Assembly (NCBI GenBank): GCA_036770365.1
Contig: DAIPJH010000001.1
Location: 326,253 to 390,252, forward strand
Length of the DNA stretch: 64,000 nucleotides
Direction of reading: 5' to 3'
DNA from: DAIPJH01 sp036770365
GTDB lineage: Bacteria; Pseudomonadota; Alphaproteobacteria; Rickettsiales; UBA998
A program made the position numbers and the translations under genes. This document shows positions 20,564-29,503 of the stretch, one piece after another (within the stretch, counting starts at the first letter, position 1; each line of letters begins with the position of its first letter). Under the pieces are notes generated by a model. The model saw nothing but the letters and a program-made list of their open reading frames with translations, did not search any database and was not told the origin of the DNA.

Positions 20564-20713
20564 TTATGACTCTTTTGTTGATGAATCCGCGTCAGGTTGC
20601 GCTTTACGGCGGCGTAAATTGTGACGCAAAGCCTGCGCTAATTGTTTTTTCTTCGCATCAGATTTCACTGCAAGCTTTTGCTTGTGCTGATTTTTATCAT
20701 CATTTTCCGTCAT
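20564..20713 (-). CDS. Small conserved-type protein (49 aa)
   Basis: A 49-residue highly charged protein: MTENDDKNQHKQKL, then AKKKQLAQALRHNLRRRKAQ. The pattern QLAQALRxNLRRRKAQ is one I associate with short conserved alphaproteobacterial proteins of unknown role, which supports a real gene despite its size. It is separated by 126 bp from the small basic protein gene downstream. Confidence 0.65.
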   Translation of the reverse strand: MTENDDKNQHKQKLAVKSDAKKKQLAQALRHNLRRRKAQPDADSSTKES

Positions 20714-20894
20714 ACCGTCACCCACAACACCCTACTTTTATAAAGTTTTTCACAAAACATAAAATCGCCACTTGCTAAATCATTTTCAATATGGCAGATT
20801 GCGCGCCTCTTGCAAGACCACACGCAAGATTTTATGATGCGGTTGATGGTACGTTTGGCAAAGCCGCCAAAAAACATCCAAAGCGCGAAAGTGT

Positions 20895-20969
20895 GCCGAT
20901 GTGGCTCAGTGGTAGAGCACGTCATTGGTAATGACGGGGTCGGAAGTTCGATTCTTCTCATCGGCACCA
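20895..20969 (+). tRNA. tRNA-Thr (GGT)
   Basis: Cloverleaf with acceptor GCCGATG and its 3' partner CATCGGC, D-arm GCTCAGTGGTAGAGC, anticodon stem CGTCA/TGACG with loop TTGGTAA (anticodon GGT), T-arm GAAGTTCGATTCTTC and encoded CCA. Confidence 0.95.
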
Positions 20970-21318
20970 TTTTTAGTTCTTTAATTAATCCCCACTTCGG
21001 TCTTCTGACCTCGCATAGAAATCACCCTTCCGCGTTCACTCATCCTGCCCTACTCTATATAACATTCCACACATAACCCAAGACATCACCCCCCACAAAA
21101 TCAGCATGCTGGCAGAATTGGAATAGCGAACAGAAGAACATCTGGAAGAGGAGCAACAGAAAGACTAGATTCCTGCTTTCGCAGTAATGACAGGCGAAAG
21201 CTATCCCAAGCATTCAAGTAACATCCCCCATATTAACCAAGCAATATCATTCGTTTTTCATAGTTTTTCTGGATTCCTTATCCTTTTGACATCTATAGTC
21301 ATGCAGTAGGAGTTGGCT
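20970..21318 (+). other. Intergenic region with gene fragment and repeat
   Basis: No convincing gene. Near 21110-21166 a frame with MLAELE, a stop, then RTEEHLEEEQQKD looks like the broken C-terminal end of a charged protein. At 21168-21194 a palindromic segment TTCCTGCTTTCGCAGTAATG resembles the dispersed repeats elsewhere in the window. The ribosome binding site TAGGAG of the next gene is at its right end. Confidence 0.5.
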
Positions 21319-22350
21319 ATGGGCGCAGGGATTTTTAGCATCGCGGGGCATGAAATTGCTCTAGGGACGCGTAAGCAGATTAATCTAGAGATTGCAAAAC
21401 TCTATGATTTTACTGGTATGGCTGTGCCTGTTGAGGTTGTGCGCGGCAAACAAGATGGACCAACGCTGTTTGTCAGCGCGGCGATTCACGGTGATGAAAT
21501 AAACGGTGTCGATATTGTCAAACGCCTGCTTCACCATAAACTCTTAGCTAAAATGCGCGGGACACTAATTGCCGTACCAATCGTCAATGTGTTTGGATTT
21601 AATACCAAATCACGTTATTTGCCTGATAGGCGTGATTTAAATCGCTGTTTTCCGGGAGATGAGAACGGTTCGCTCGCTTCGCAGCTTGCTTATACTTTTA
21701 TGGAAGAAGTGGTCAAAAAATCTGATTATGGCATTGACCTACATTCAGGGGCGATCCACCGCAGTAATTTGCCACAGATTCGTGCGACGCTCGATGACCC
21801 CCTGACGCGCAAGCTTGCTAAGGCGTTTGGTGTGTCGATGATCATTAATTCTAACGTGCGTGATGGCTCGCTACGCGAGGCGGCGCAGACTCATAACATT
21901 CCCACCTTGCTCTATGAAGGCGGCGAGGCACTGCGCTTTAATAACGACGTAGTGCAGAAAGGTATTCATGGCATTTTGGCGGTAATGGAAGCGATTGAGA
22001 TGTTACCCGCAGGTAGTGCGAAGGAACCGCGTGGCGACGTGATGTTTGCGGGATCAAGCTATTGGGTACGCGCACCACATAGCGGCATTTTGACCATCAC
22101 CCGACAACTCGGTGAAAAAGTCCAAAAGCAAGAGCTTCTCGGCATCATTACCGACCCATTTGGACATCACCGCTTTGAAGTTCGTGCCAAATATGCAGGG
22201 ATTATCATCGGCATGACGATGCTACCACTGATGAATGAAGGCGACGCGGCCTTTCACATCGCCACCTTCGGCGAGACCGACATCCTCTTTGAAAGCCAAG
22301 AACAACGCACGGAGACAGCCAAAGGACAGACGGAGACCTATGTAACCTGA
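21319..22350 (+). CDS. Succinylglutamate desuccinylase/aspartoacylase-family zinc hydrolase
   Basis: A 343-residue member of the AstE/AspA branch of M14-type metallopeptidases. Zinc ligands are visible in AAIHGDEINGVD (His and Glu) and in GIDLHSG (His). RDLNRCFPGD is the substrate-arginine segment. The last 110 residues form a beta-rich domain typical of this subgroup (SSYWVRAPHSGILT). The substrate is not predictable; an N-acyl amino acid or amide is likely. The ATG at 21319 was chosen because TAGGAG lies seven bases upstream; a TTG two codons earlier would be in frame. Confidence 0.88.
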   Translation: MGAGIFSIAGHEIALGTRKQINLEIAKLYDFTGMAVPVEVVRGKQDGPTLFVSAAIHGDEINGVDIVKRLLHHKLLAKMRGTLIAVPIVNVFGFNTKSRYLPDRRDLNRCFPGDENGSLASQLAYTFMEEVVKKSDYGIDLHSGAIHRSNLPQIRATLDDPLTRKLAKAFGVSMIINSNVRDGSLREAAQTHNIPTLLYEGGEALRFNNDVVQKGIHGILAVMEAIEMLPAGSAKEPRGDVMFAGSSYWVRAPHSGILTITRQLGEKVQKQELLGIITDPFGHHRFEVRAKYAGIIIGMTMLPLMNEGDAAFHIATFGETDILFESQEQRTETAKGQTETYVT

Positions 22351-22389
22351 GCCATTAATATAACTTCAATAACAACCAAGGTATCTACA

Positions 22390-24642
22390 ATGCTTTCTTC
22401 ACCCCCTTCTTACTTCATTTCTTCCCTAAAAAAATGCACTGTTTTTGATTTGCTACCAGCATTATTTTTTGTTTCAGGTTTTGCTGCCATTATTTACCAG
22501 ATCGTCTGGCAACGCATTATTTTTTCTACCTTTGGCATCAATTCAGAATCCGTGACACTGGTTGTCAGTGTTTTTATGGGTGGACTTGGACTCGGAGCAT
22601 TGCTTGGTGGCGCAATACAAAAAAAATTACCCAATCACTTGCTTGAATGTTTTGTTACCATTGAATGCATGATTGGTCTTTACGGCATTTTCAGCCTTGG
22701 GCTTATTCGACAAGCAGGCACAATCGTTCCACCGGACTCCATGTTTAGCTTATTTGGCATCGTTGTGATGCTTTTACTCTTTCCCACCATGCTGATGGGT
22801 GCGACACTTCCCATCCTAGTCACTTACCTTGAACAAACCGTCCACAATATCGGCAAAACCGTAGGGAAACTCTACGCACTCAACACCTTGGGATCTGCTG
22901 TCGCAGGGATTGCCACCGTCAAAATCATCTTTGTTGTCATGGGATTAAAAGCAACCGTCGCATTCGCTTGTGGCTGCAACATACTTACCGCTCTTGGTGC
23001 ATACGCGCTTTGTTCCATGCTTAAAAAACACGCCCTAATACAGGAGACACATAAGACAACTCCCTCCATCCACGCTTCTGAATGTTCCCTAAGTTTTCCT
23101 TACGCATTGTTTATCTCTGGCATAATGGGCGCAGTAGCTCTCGGCTTACAAACTGTTTGGTATCGTTTGATTGATTTCCAAACATCTGGACGCGCCGAAA
23201 CCTTTGGCATGGTTCTTTTTATCACTCTTTGTGGGATTGCAGGCGGCGCACTCTCGGTTAAGCGTCACGCTGATGCCAACGGCGACATGGCGGCTTTTAC
23301 ACGTCAACATTTACTAACGCTTACCGTGCTTTTAGGGGTTTCATTCCCCCTTTTTATCTTGCTATCGCATGTCAAAATTGCCTCTATCATGAACATTTTT
23401 AGTTTTATGTTCTTAGGCCTCCAAGCCCATAAGGCAGGAGCAATTTTTCCAGCCCTTTGCCATTTAAGTATTCGCTCATCCACTACAAAACAATCCGGCA
23501 CAGAAGTTGGATATTTATACTGCGCCAATATCATTGGCTCTACACTAGGCTGCCTCGCCATTGGTTTATTTTTATTCGATCACTTCTCAATTGTAGAAGT
23601 CATGCTCGTCATTTTCCTTTTCTCATGCTTATGTACATTGCTCTACTGTACCCACAACACTGAGCAACCTATAAAATACGCTTACGCAACGCTGACCATT
23701 TTAGCTCTTGGCGGAGCGAGCCTCTCATGCTTACATCCCCTGCAATTTTATAATGCCATACAAGACAAGGCCGAGAACGGAAAGCTTGTTCATATCGTAG
23801 AAAATCGCAGCGGTATTATCACGGTAGAACATTCATCTAAGGGCGATATTATCTATGGCGGCGGCGCATATGATGGTCGCTTTAATACTGACCCTATTAC
23901 TGATGGCAACATGATTTCTCGTGCTTATATGATTGCAGCTTTGCACCCTGCACCAAAAAACATTCTTGATATAGGGTTAAGTAGCGGTTCGTGGGCAAGC
24001 GTCTTTACAAAGTATGCACCGTTAGAATCATTGACCAGTGTCGAAATCAACCAAGGATACAAAACGCTCTTACCTTTCTATCAAGCCACCCAAGACCTAC
24101 CCCACTCCCCCAAAGTAGAATTTATCCATGATGATGGCAGAAGATGGCTAAAAATGCATCCAGATAAAAAATTTGATATGATTGTGAGTAACACTTCTTT
24201 TCACATTCGTAACAACGCCGTCAATTTGCTCTCTAAAGAATTCTTACAGCTTGCAAAACAACACCTTAGGCCTAATGGCGTTATCTATTTCAACACCACC
24301 AGCGCAGCAGATTGTTTCTACACAGCTGCAAAAATATTTAAACACGTGGTCATGATAAAAAATTTTGCAGCCGCCAGCGATGCTCCTTTTAACCTTACTC
24401 CAGAACAGAAACGCCACAATCTTCTGCAATTTATTACCAAAGACGGCACGCCACTTTTTACGCAATCAGAGCAACATAAAAAGAAAATGGAAGAACTCAT
24501 TACTATGCCTCTACCAGACTGGCATGATATCGCACTCAAACAAAAGGATTTATGGCTTATTACAGATGATAACATGGCGACAGAATATAAGTTGCATAAG
24601 ATTCCACCACAAACATATCTGAACTTTTGGGGGAAATGGTAA
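22390..24642 (+). CDS. Membrane-fused spermidine-synthase-like protein
   Basis: A 750-residue fusion. The first 440 residues contain about a dozen hydrophobic segments of the kind found in membrane spermidine-synthase-like proteins (FDLLPALFFVSGFAAIIYQ, VFMGGLGLGALLGGAI). The last 250 residues form a class I methyltransferase-like fold with NILDIGLSSGSWASVF, SVEINQGY and HDDGRRWLK, corresponding to the aminopropyltransferase core. In spermidine synthases the D-D-E residues bind decarboxylated AdoMet; here the acidic HDDGR survives. The product is unknown and need not be a polyamine. No operon partner is evident. Confidence 0.82.
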   Translation: MLSSPPSYFISSLKKCTVFDLLPALFFVSGFAAIIYQIVWQRIIFSTFGINSESVTLVVSVFMGGLGLGALLGGAIQKKLPNHLLECFVTIECMIGLYGIFSLGLIRQAGTIVPPDSMFSLFGIVVMLLLFPTMLMGATLPILVTYLEQTVHNIGKTVGKLYALNTLGSAVAGIATVKIIFVVMGLKATVAFACGCNILTALGAYALCSMLKKHALIQETHKTTPSIHASECSLSFPYALFISGIMGAVALGLQTVWYRLIDFQTSGRAETFGMVLFITLCGIAGGALSVKRHADANGDMAAFTRQHLLTLTVLLGVSFPLFILLSHVKIASIMNIFSFMFLGLQAHKAGAIFPALCHLSIRSSTTKQSGTEVGYLYCANIIGSTLGCLAIGLFLFDHFSIVEVMLVIFLFSCLCTLLYCTHNTEQPIKYAYATLTILALGGASLSCLHPLQFYNAIQDKAENGKLVHIVENRSGIITVEHSSKGDIIYGGGAYDGRFNTDPITDGNMISRAYMIAALHPAPKNILDIGLSSGSWASVFTKYAPLESLTSVEINQGYKTLLPFYQATQDLPHSPKVEFIHDDGRRWLKMHPDKKFDMIVSNTSFHIRNNAVNLLSKEFLQLAKQHLRPNGVIYFNTTSAADCFYTAAKIFKHVVMIKNFAAASDAPFNLTPEQKRHNLLQFITKDGTPLFTQSEQHKKKMEELITMPLPDWHDIALKQKDLWLITDDNMATEYKLHKIPPQTYLNFWGKW

Positions 24643-24734
24643 ATATCATGTACCATACAAAGCGTTAAGCTATACTAAAAGTGTTATTTAGGTTATATTC
24701 AAAATAGAAACGCATTACTTAAAAGAGGTCTTTC

Positions 24735-25859
24735 ATGCACTCTGCTGTTATCGCCTGTTACGTTCGTTCTCCTTTTACTCCAGCGTTCAAAGGCGCACTT
24801 GCCAAAACTAGGCCTGATGAAATTGCTGCGCAAACCGTCAAAGGGCTTATCGCCAAGACAGGCGTTAATCCCGATGACATTGAAGATTTATTGCTTGGTT
24901 GCGCATTTCCTGAAGGCGAACAAGGTTTTAACATTGCGCGACTCGTTGGTTTTCTTGCCGGACTGCCTGAAACAATAGGCGGTGTAACCATCAACCGTTT
25001 CTGCGGTTCTTCGATGGAAGCAATTCATAGTGCTGCCGCTAAAATCGCTGCTGGTGCTGGTGAGGTCTTTATCTGTGCTGGCGTGGAATCCATGACCCGT
25101 GTCCCGATGACAGGCTTCAACCCACTGCCACATCCAGGGCTTTATGCAACCTACCCACAAGCCTATATGGGCATGGGACTCACCGCAGAAAATGTAGCGG
25201 CGGCGTGCAGCATTTCGCGCACAGATATGGAATCTTTTGCTGTATCCAGCCATGCCAAAGCTGCAAAAGCAGATTTCTCAGGTGAGATTATCCCCATCCA
25301 AACCAAAGACGGCATTGTGAGTAAAGACGGCTGCATCCGCGCCGACACCTCAACCGAAGCCCTTTCGACCCTCAAGCCAGCCTTCGTAAGCGACGGCTTA
25401 GTCACCGCTGGCACTGCATCACCCCTCACCGACGGCGCATCAGCCGTTCTGGTTTGTTCAGAAGCCTACGCGAAAAAACACAAGCTCCCGATGCTCGCAC
25501 GTATCAAGTCGCAAGCCGTATCTGGCTTAAAGCCTGAAATTATGGGGTTAGGACCTGTCAGTGCCAGCAAAAAAGCATTGGAACGTGCAGGCATTAACGT
25601 GAATCAATTAGATGTCGTTGAACTCAACGAAGCCTTCGCCGCACAAGCGATTCCTTGCGCCGTGCAAATTGGCGTGGACGCAAGCAAACTCAACATCGAA
25701 GGGGGTGCGATAGCACTTGGTCACCCACTCGGTGCATCAGGCGCACGCATCACGGGCAAAGCCGCGCAACTCCTGCATAAATCAGGCGGTAAGTATGCCT
25801 TAGCGAGCATGTGCATCGGCGGCGGTCAGGGTATTGCTACGGTGCTGGAAAAGATATAA
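24735..25859 (+). CDS. fadA: Acetyl-CoA acyltransferase (thiolase)
   Basis: The last enzyme of beta-oxidation, cleaving 3-ketoacyl-CoA. The 374 residues include the nucleophile Cys in NRFCGSSMEAIHSAA, the His motif GGAIALGHPLGASGAR and the second Cys near the C-terminus in CIGGGQG. A GAGG ribosome binding site precedes the ATG. Its natural operon partner, the FadJ-type gene, lies 1.2 kb downstream, separated by an inserted cassette. The fadA symbol is used by function; closer subfamily assignment would need an alignment. Confidence 0.93.
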   Translation: MHSAVIACYVRSPFTPAFKGALAKTRPDEIAAQTVKGLIAKTGVNPDDIEDLLLGCAFPEGEQGFNIARLVGFLAGLPETIGGVTINRFCGSSMEAIHSAAAKIAAGAGEVFICAGVESMTRVPMTGFNPLPHPGLYATYPQAYMGMGLTAENVAAACSISRTDMESFAVSSHAKAAKADFSGEIIPIQTKDGIVSKDGCIRADTSTEALSTLKPAFVSDGLVTAGTASPLTDGASAVLVCSEAYAKKHKLPMLARIKSQAVSGLKPEIMGLGPVSASKKALERAGINVNQLDVVELNEAFAAQAIPCAVQIGVDASKLNIEGGAIALGHPLGASGARITGKAAQLLHKSGGKYALASMCIGGGQGIATVLEKI

Positions 25860-25863
25860 TGCT

Positions 25864-25935
25864 CTTGTCATTCCACTGCAAAATGGAATCTAGGCACTCC
25901 ATCAATCAGATTCCAGCGTTCGCTGGAATAACACC
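25864..25935. repeat. Dispersed palindromic repeat after fadA
   Basis: CTTGTCATTCCA with a matching TGGAATCTAG, followed by AGATTCCAGCG-TTCG-CTGGAAT, forms two hairpins. It shares the CTTGTCATTCCA and TGGAATCTAG words with the repeat at 29553-29588 and may end fadA transcripts in part. Confidence 0.7.
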
Positions 25936-25949
25936 ATAAACTAGGACTA

Positions 25950-26001
25950 CACATGACACAGATTCGTAAAGTTGCCGTACTTGGTTCAGGCGTGATGGGA
26001 A
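25950..26001 (+). repeat. 52-bp direct repeat, left copy (duplicated fadJ start)
   Basis: These 52 bp are identical to 27041-27092 and include the start codon and first 16 codons of fadJ. The two copies bracket the LprI-MNT-HEPN cassette. The left copy is a leftover fragment of fadJ that runs straight into the cassette. Confidence 0.95.
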
Positions 26002-26009
26002 AATATATT

Positions 26010-26405
26010 ATGAAATTGATTTTGCTATGCTGGATTGTATTACTTTCTGCAACTCACAGTGCTATAGCACAAGATTTTTTGTGCAATCCTTCTGGCAATC
26101 AAAATGAAATAAATGCTTGTTCTGAAAAAAGTTTGCTTAATACTAAATCAGAAATGAATATATTATTTCAAAAGAAAATGTTATCACTCAATAAGCATAA
26201 TCAAAGCAGGCTAAACGATGCACAAAAAGCATGGGAAGAATTTAAAGATCAAACCTGTAATTATGAAGTTGGTGAAAAAAATGAGGGAGGCAGTTCTTGG
26301 GAATTCTTTATGAATAACTGTCTCATTAAAATGACAAAAGAGAGAATTAATCATCTCAAAGAATATATTGGTTGTACTAATGCTCAAAAAGGATGCCCAG
26401 TATAA
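26010..26405 (+). CDS. LprI-like (DUF1311) secreted protein
   Basis: From ATG 26010 the protein is 131 residues with a signal peptide (MKLILLCWIVLLSATHSAIA) and a mature domain of the LprI/DUF1311 type: cysteine after the cleavage site, EINACSEKSL, then NDAQKAWEEFKDQTCNYE and a late NNCLIKMTKERINHLKEY. Proteins of this family are periplasmic, and some inhibit lysozyme. A longer in-frame reading from 25953 would fuse the first 16 residues of fadJ to the signal peptide; this probably reflects the duplication rather than a functional extension. It is the first gene of the cassette between fadA and fadJ. Confidence 0.8.
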   Translation: MKLILLCWIVLLSATHSAIAQDFLCNPSGNQNEINACSEKSLLNTKSEMNILFQKKMLSLNKHNQSRLNDAQKAWEEFKDQTCNYEVGEKNEGGSSWEFFMNNCLIKMTKERINHLKEYIGCTNAQKGCPV

Positions 26406-26407
26406 CG

Positions 26408-26704
26408 ATGACTCTACTCGAAACACTACATAACAAACGCGAAGAACTTCTCACCATAGGACAAAAATATGGTGTGAGTAATATCCGTGTGTTTGGTTCT
26501 GTCGCGCGAGGGGAAGAACGCGAAGATAGCGACATTGATTTGCTCATCAGTTTTGACCATGCTCATCATACTGGCTTTGAACTGGGTGGCTTCCAACATC
26601 ACGCCAGCAAATTACTTGGACGGCGCGTTGATGTGGTGATGGATCACAATATTGCACCTGCACTCAAACCCTTCATTATGGCGCATATTCGACAGGTGAC
26701 ATAA
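26408..26704 (+). CDS. mntA: MNT-type nucleotidyltransferase antitoxin
   Basis: A 98-residue minimal nucleotidyltransferase. The signature GS-x10-D-x-D is visible as GSVARGEEREDSDIDL (Gly30-Ser31, Asp42, Asp44). In characterised pairs such proteins neutralise the neighbouring HEPN toxin, in at least one case by adding AMP to it. The ATG at 26408 directly follows the LprI-like stop; an in-frame ATG at 26393 would overlap it. The HEPN gene begins two bases after its stop, the usual order for MNT-HEPN pairs. Confidence 0.88.
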   Translation: MTLLETLHNKREELLTIGQKYGVSNIRVFGSVARGEEREDSDIDLLISFDHAHHTGFELGGFQHHASKLLGRRVDVVMDHNIAPALKPFIMAHIRQVT

Positions 26705-26705
26705 T

Positions 26706-27047
26706 ATGAAACAAGACAGCATTTACATCACTGCCATCTTTAAATATATCGCCGACATAGAGGGGTTTATTTCGGATTTCCCAACCATTGACATTGCATT
26801 AGCAGATTATCGTAATTACATGGCAATTTTACGTGTCTTACAAATTATGGCGGAAACCACACAAAGACTCTCGGAACAAACAAAAATGAAATGCCCTGAA
26901 ATTGACTGGGCAGCGATTGCTGGATTTCGTAATGTGTTAGTGCATGATTATCTTGGTGATATTGACCCAGCCATTATCAAAAGCGTTATCTTCAAAGAAT
27001 TACCTCATTTAAGGCAACAATTACAAACATTAGGAACACCCACATGA
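26706..27047 (+). CDS. hepT: HEPN (DUF86) toxin-like RNase
   Basis: A 113-residue helical protein with the HEPN motif R-x4-H: GFRNVLVHDYLGD (Arg75, His80). HEPN toxins of this group (HepT/DUF86) act as RNases and are paired with MNT antitoxins, as here. Its stop codon overlaps the start of fadJ (ATGA), so fadJ translation is likely coupled to it. The last codons lie at the junction with the 52-bp repeat. Confidence 0.88.
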   Translation: MKQDSIYITAIFKYIADIEGFISDFPTIDIALADYRNYMAILRVLQIMAETTQRLSEQTKMKCPEIDWAAIAGFRNVLVHDYLGDIDPAIIKSVIFKELPHLRQQLQTLGTPT

Positions 27048-27092
27048 CACAGATTCGTAAAGTTGCCGTACTTGGTTCAGGCGTGATGGGAA
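27041..27092 (+). repeat. 52-bp direct repeat, right copy (true fadJ start)
   Basis: Identical to 25950-26001; here it is the functional start of fadJ. Confidence 0.95.
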
Positions 27093-29503
27093 GCGGCATT
27101 GCTGCACATTTTGCCAATGCGGGGATTCCTGTATTACTGCTCGATATTGTCCCAAAGGACGCGACCAACCGCAACATGCTGGCTGAGGGCGCGATTGAGA
27201 AATGCTTGAAGGCATCGCCTGCACCGTTCGCCCATAAAAACTGTGCAAAACTCGTCACGGCTGGCAATTTGGAGGATGATATTAGCAAGCTTGCCGAAGT
27301 CGATTGGATTGTGGAAGTCGTGCTGGAAGACTTAGGTGTCAAACAAGCCACCTACAAAAAAATTGATGCCATACGCAAGGACGGCTGCATCGTATCGTCC
27401 AACACTTCGACCTTACCGCTGCAATCATTAACCGAAGGGTTGTCTGAGCGTTTTCAACGTGATTTTGTGATTACCCATTTCTTCAATCCTCCGCGCTATA
27501 TGCGCTTAATGGAAGTCACGGGCGGCAAGAACACCAACCCTGAAATCGTCACACAGATTGAAGAATTTGCAGATAAAGTGCTGGGCAAAGGCGTGGTGCG
27601 CGTCAAGGATACCCCAGGGTTCATCGCCAACCGCATTGGGGTCTATTGGCTAATGGTTGGGCTGCTGGAAGCGATTAAACAAGGCATTGCGGTGGAAGAT
27701 GCTGACGCGGTGATGGGCAAGCCGATTGGCGTGCCGAAAACAGGCGTATTCGGGCTATTTGACCTGATTGGAATTGATTTGATGCCACTGATTGCGAAAG
27801 CAATGATGGCGACACTACCAAAAGATGACCGTTTCCGCACGATGTATGGCGAGCCTGATCTCGTCAAAAAAATGATAGCCGACGGCTATACTGGGCGCAA
27901 AGGCAAAGGCGGATTTTTCCGCTTGAACACCGAAGGCGGCAAAAAATCTAAAGAGGTGATAAACCTCATCACAGGTGACTACGCCAAAGAGAAAAAATCA
28001 ACCTTAGCGAGCGTCGAAGCAGCTAAAGACGGTTTGCAAGCCATGCTGGCTGTGGGTGATGTGGGCAGTATCTACGCGAAAAAAGTATTGGTGCATACGC
28101 TGCATTACGCCGCGTCGCTCATCCCGCAAATATCGGATGATATTCGCTCGGTCGATAAGGCGATGCGTTTGGGTTATAACTGGAAATACGGGCCATTTGA
28201 ACTGATTGACCGACTTGATGTTGCGGGGCAGTTCTCAGGGGCGCAGTGGCTGGCGAAGATGTGCGCGGAAGAAGGCTTAGATGTGCCTGAGATCCTAACC
28301 TCAGCAGGTGATAAGCCGCTGTATAAAGAGGATGAAAAAGCGGTCTATCAATGGATGATGAAGGGTGATTACGCCCCCATCATCACGCCAAAAGCCAACT
28401 GGCTGATTAAGGACACCACGCGCGGCGCGAAACCTGTTGCCAAAAACGGTTCTGCGCGTCTGTGGGACTTGGGTGACGGCGTGTTGGGCATGGAATTCAC
28501 CAGCAAAATGAACTCGATTGACCCTGATATTTTGGGCATGATGCACAAATCCATCGACATCGTAAAGGGCGGCTTCAAAGGCTTGGTCATCTCCAGCGAC
28601 GCAGATCAATTCTCGGTCGGCGCGAATCTTGGATTTTTCATGTATGTTGGCAATTTGGCCGCATGGCCAACCTTGTCAGGCGTCATCAAGCAAGGGCAAG
28701 ACACCTATATGGCACTCAAATACGCCCCCTTCCCTGTGGTCGGCGGATCGTCCGGCATGGCACTCGGCGGCGGCTGTGAGTTACTCCTACATTGTGACGC
28801 GGTAGCAGCACATTTGGAAACTTACGCAGGGCTGGTAGAAGCTGGCGTCGGCGTGATTCCAGGTTGGGGCGGCTGTAAGGAATTGTTGTTCCGTTATTTT
28901 GCTACACAAAAGGCATTAGCCGCGCGTGAGGATAGGAATCCGAACCCTTTAGTCGCGCAAGCGTCAGGCTCATTGCGCGAAGCAGGAAGCGCAGCGCAGG
29001 AGCAAACAATAAAAACCAGCCCGCTCATTGCGGGCGGTCCTATGCCAGTAATCTCTAAAGTCTTTGAACAAATTGCAATGGCAAAAGTGTCGGCTTCTGC
29101 TCTGGAAGCGCAGGAAATGCTTATCGTGAATAGCAAGTCGCGTATCGTGATGAACCGCACACGCGTGTTATCTGAAGCGAAAGATTTATGTTTGGAACTC
29201 GCGCAGAACTACGCCGCGCCCGAACCGACCACCATCCGCTTACCCGGAGAAAGCGCAAAAGTCGCGCTGGAAATGGCCATCGAAGGCTTCACCGCCAGCG
29301 GCAAAGCCACCCCACACGACGCGGTCGTTGCACATCACCTCGCGGTCGTCTTATCCGGCGGAAACACCGACATCACCGAAGAACTCACCGAGCAAAACCT
29401 GCTTGATTTAGAGCATGATATGTTCATGGAACTGGTCAAAACCAAACCGACACTGGATAGGATTGCGTTTATGTTGGAGAATAATAAGCCATTGAGGAAT
29501 TAG
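27044..29503 (+). CDS. fadJ: 3-hydroxyacyl-CoA dehydrogenase/enoyl-CoA hydratase fusion (FadJ-type)
   Basis: An 819-residue bifunctional beta-oxidation enzyme. The domain order is dehydrogenase first: NAD-binding VLGSGVMGSGIAAHFANAG at residues 8-26 and HFFNPPRYMRLMEV in the catalytic half. A hydratase/isomerase domain follows from about 470, with SSDADQFSVGANLGF and GMALGGGCELLLHCD. This order is typical of alphaproteobacteria and reversed from E. coli FadB/FadJ. Around residues 625-660 lies an Ala/Ser-rich stretch (REDRNPNPLVAQASGSLREA) between GGCKELLF and VFEQIAMAKVS that looks like an in-frame insertion. The start overlaps the HEPN gene stop. Together with fadA and fadD it completes fatty-acid oxidation. 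Confidence 0.92.
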   Translation: MTQIRKVAVLGSGVMGSGIAAHFANAGIPVLLLDIVPKDATNRNMLAEGAIEKCLKASPAPFAHKNCAKLVTAGNLEDDISKLAEVDWIVEVVLEDLGVKQATYKKIDAIRKDGCIVSSNTSTLPLQSLTEGLSERFQRDFVITHFFNPPRYMRLMEVTGGKNTNPEIVTQIEEFADKVLGKGVVRVKDTPGFIANRIGVYWLMVGLLEAIKQGIAVEDADAVMGKPIGVPKTGVFGLFDLIGIDLMPLIAKAMMATLPKDDRFRTMYGEPDLVKKMIADGYTGRKGKGGFFRLNTEGGKKSKEVINLITGDYAKEKKSTLASVEAAKDGLQAMLAVGDVGSIYAKKVLVHTLHYAASLIPQISDDIRSVDKAMRLGYNWKYGPFELIDRLDVAGQFSGAQWLAKMCAEEGLDVPEILTSAGDKPLYKEDEKAVYQWMMKGDYAPIITPKANWLIKDTTRGAKPVAKNGSARLWDLGDGVLGMEFTSKMNSIDPDILGMMHKSIDIVKGGFKGLVISSDADQFSVGANLGFFMYVGNLAAWPTLSGVIKQGQDTYMALKYAPFPVVGGSSGMALGGGCELLLHCDAVAAHLETYAGLVEAGVGVIPGWGGCKELLFRYFATQKALAAREDRNPNPLVAQASGSLREAGSAAQEQTIKTSPLIAGGPMPVISKVFEQIAMAKVSASALEAQEMLIVNSKSRIVMNRTRVLSEAKDLCLELAQNYAAPEPTTIRLPGESAKVALEMAIEGFTASGKATPHDAVVAHHLAVVLSGGNTDITEELTEQNLLDLEHDMFMELVKTKPTLDRIAFMLENNKPLRN

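Noticed and set aside
20710..20970. 86-codon frame on the minus strand
   Set aside because: It overlaps tRNA-Thr almost completely and is explained by it.
25953..26009. Start of a second 3-hydroxyacyl-CoA dehydrogenase gene
   Set aside because: Only the first 16 codons match fadJ; the frame then runs into the LprI-like gene. It is a duplication remnant, not a gene.
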